Source: Schumannella sp. 10F1B-5-1 (lineage in GTDB: Bacteria; Actinomycetota; Actinomycetes; Actinomycetales; Microbacteriaceae). From it: 64,000 bases of DNA. Numbering within the stretch: position 1 is the stretch's first letter; every line of letters begins with the position of its first letter. The notes under the pieces were generated by a model. The model did not search any database. It saw nothing but the letters and a program-made list of their open reading frames with translations, and was not told the origin of the DNA. The stretch spans positions 186,001 to 250,000 of the forward strand of contig NZ_VHQH01000002.1 in NCBI RefSeq assembly GCF_006517535.1. Direction: 5' to 3'. The translations under genes were made by a program, and so were the position numbers. Positions 63,471 through 64,000 of the stretch are shown piece after piece.

Positions 63471-64000
63471 ACTCGTCGGCGGGTTCCGAGGCAGGGAGCT
63501 CGGCGGCGTGGGCGCGGCGCGAGCGCAGGAAGCCCCACGCGACGAGCGCGCCGGCGATGACCGCGAGCGCTCCGCCGCCGAGCTGCACGGCCTCGCGGAA
63601 CTCCGCGGTCTGCGCGGCCGTCCAGTGCGCGGTCGCGACGTCGCCCGTGAACAGCGCGGCGAGGATCGTGCCGACGGCCGCGATGCCGAGGCCGTTCGTC
63701 ACCTCGCCGGCCGTGTCGACCAGCGCGGCGCCGATGGTCGAGCGGCTCTCGGGCAGGCCGCGCAGCACGTTGGTGCCCGCGACGACGCCGACCACGCGCA
63801 TCCCGGCCGCGACCAGCACCAGCGCGAGGGCGATGAACGGGTAGCCGAGGGGGCCGAGCGCGGCGTAGACGGCGAGTCCGGCGACGATGCACGCGGCGCT
63901 CATCCACGCCATGCGGTTCAGGCCGAGGCGCTGCATCAGCGGGCGGATCGCGGCGCCGCCGGCGACCAGCACGATCACCTGGGGCAGCATGCCGAGCGCG
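63469..64000 (-). CDS. MFS transporter (drug:H+ antiporter type), C-terminal part
   Basis: The window holds the last 177 codons or so of a gene whose start is off the right edge; the frame is open through position 64000. The visible part has about five hydrophobic helices: LPQVIVLVAGGAAIRPLMQRLG, WMSAACIVAGLAVYAALG, YPFIALALVLVAAGMRVVGVVAGTNVL, TAGEVTNGLGIAAVGTILAALF and GGGALAVIAGALVAWGFL. RSTIGAALVDTAGEVTNGLGIA resembles helix 11 of DHA2-type (14-TM) exporters. The C-terminus is short and acidic. Confidence 0.8.
   Translation of the reverse strand, partial: ALGMLPQVIVLVAGGAAIRPLMQRLGLNRMAWMSAACIVAGLAVYAALGPLGYPFIALALVLVAAGMRVVGVVAGTNVLRGLPESRSTIGAALVDTAGEVTNGLGIAAVGTILAALFTGDVATAHWTAAQTAEFREAVQLGGGALAVIAGALVAWGFLRSRRAHAAELPASEPADE

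Overview
The window is a contiguous stretch of a very GC-rich actinobacterial chromosome. Several things point to Microbacteriaceae or a close relative: a decaprenoxanthin-type C50 carotenoid operon (idi, crtE-B-I-Ye-Yf-Eb), a dnaK-grpE-dnaJ-hspR locus with HAIR operators, a DUF222/HNH protein, an LAxTG sorting signal, many GTG starts, and many genes whose -10 box lies 5-7 nt before the start codon (leaderless mRNAs). No rRNA, CRISPR array, insertion sequence or integrase was found. There is one tRNA, tRNA-Gly(CCC).

Layout. 1-3.7 kb: two small membrane proteins, a dienelactone-hydrolase-like enzyme, a DAO-family flavoprotein and a DksA/TraR zinc-finger protein. 3.8-13.5 kb: an L-arabinose locus with a LacI regulator, a doubled operator/promoter, a short AraD-like protein without the histidine motif, a ChvE/MmsA/MmsB-type sugar ABC transporter, then araD, araB and araA. 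13.5-17.2 kb: esterase, peptidase E, and a MerR gene divergent from a three-gene operon (COG3509 esterase plus two small paralogues of an unrecognised family sharing C-x4-C-x2-F-G-x2-H). 17.2-21.7 kb: DUF222/HNH protein, lipoprotein, tRNA-Gly, DUF4287 protein, dcd and a Ser/Thr kinase. 21.9-28.1 kb: the C50 carotenoid genes, with idi and crtE starting divergently only 21 bp apart. 28.3-35.2 kb: a LacI regulator with an Opp-type (family 5) ABC transporter, probably for oligosaccharides. 35.2-47.9 kb: lipoprotein, UMF1 transporter, the HspR heat-shock regulon (dnaK operon and an N-domain-less clpB), two membrane proteins, and alanine dehydrogenase with a divergent Lrp regulator.

47.9-54.2 kb: an operon of a Tat-secreted protein and three tandem phage-tail-collar (microcystin-dependent-protein type) proteins, divergent from a 1316-residue surface protein (beta-helix, Ig-like repeats, LAATG sorting signal). 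There are no other phage genes, so this looks like a cell-surface system. 54.3-60.2 kb: LLM oxidoreductase, DszC-like flavoprotein, FadD ligase and an MHS-family permease. 60.3-63.4 kb: an overlapping response regulator / sensor kinase / TAXI solute-binding lipoprotein operon, divergent from the MHS permease. The right edge cuts an MFS exporter gene.

Intergenic space carries at least two families of palindromic elements (CGCAAYTCAGCACG hairpins and GAGGGGTCGCAAAGG hairpins). One of the latter lies inside the crtYf reading frame. Functional calls come from motifs and gene context only; no database search was possible.
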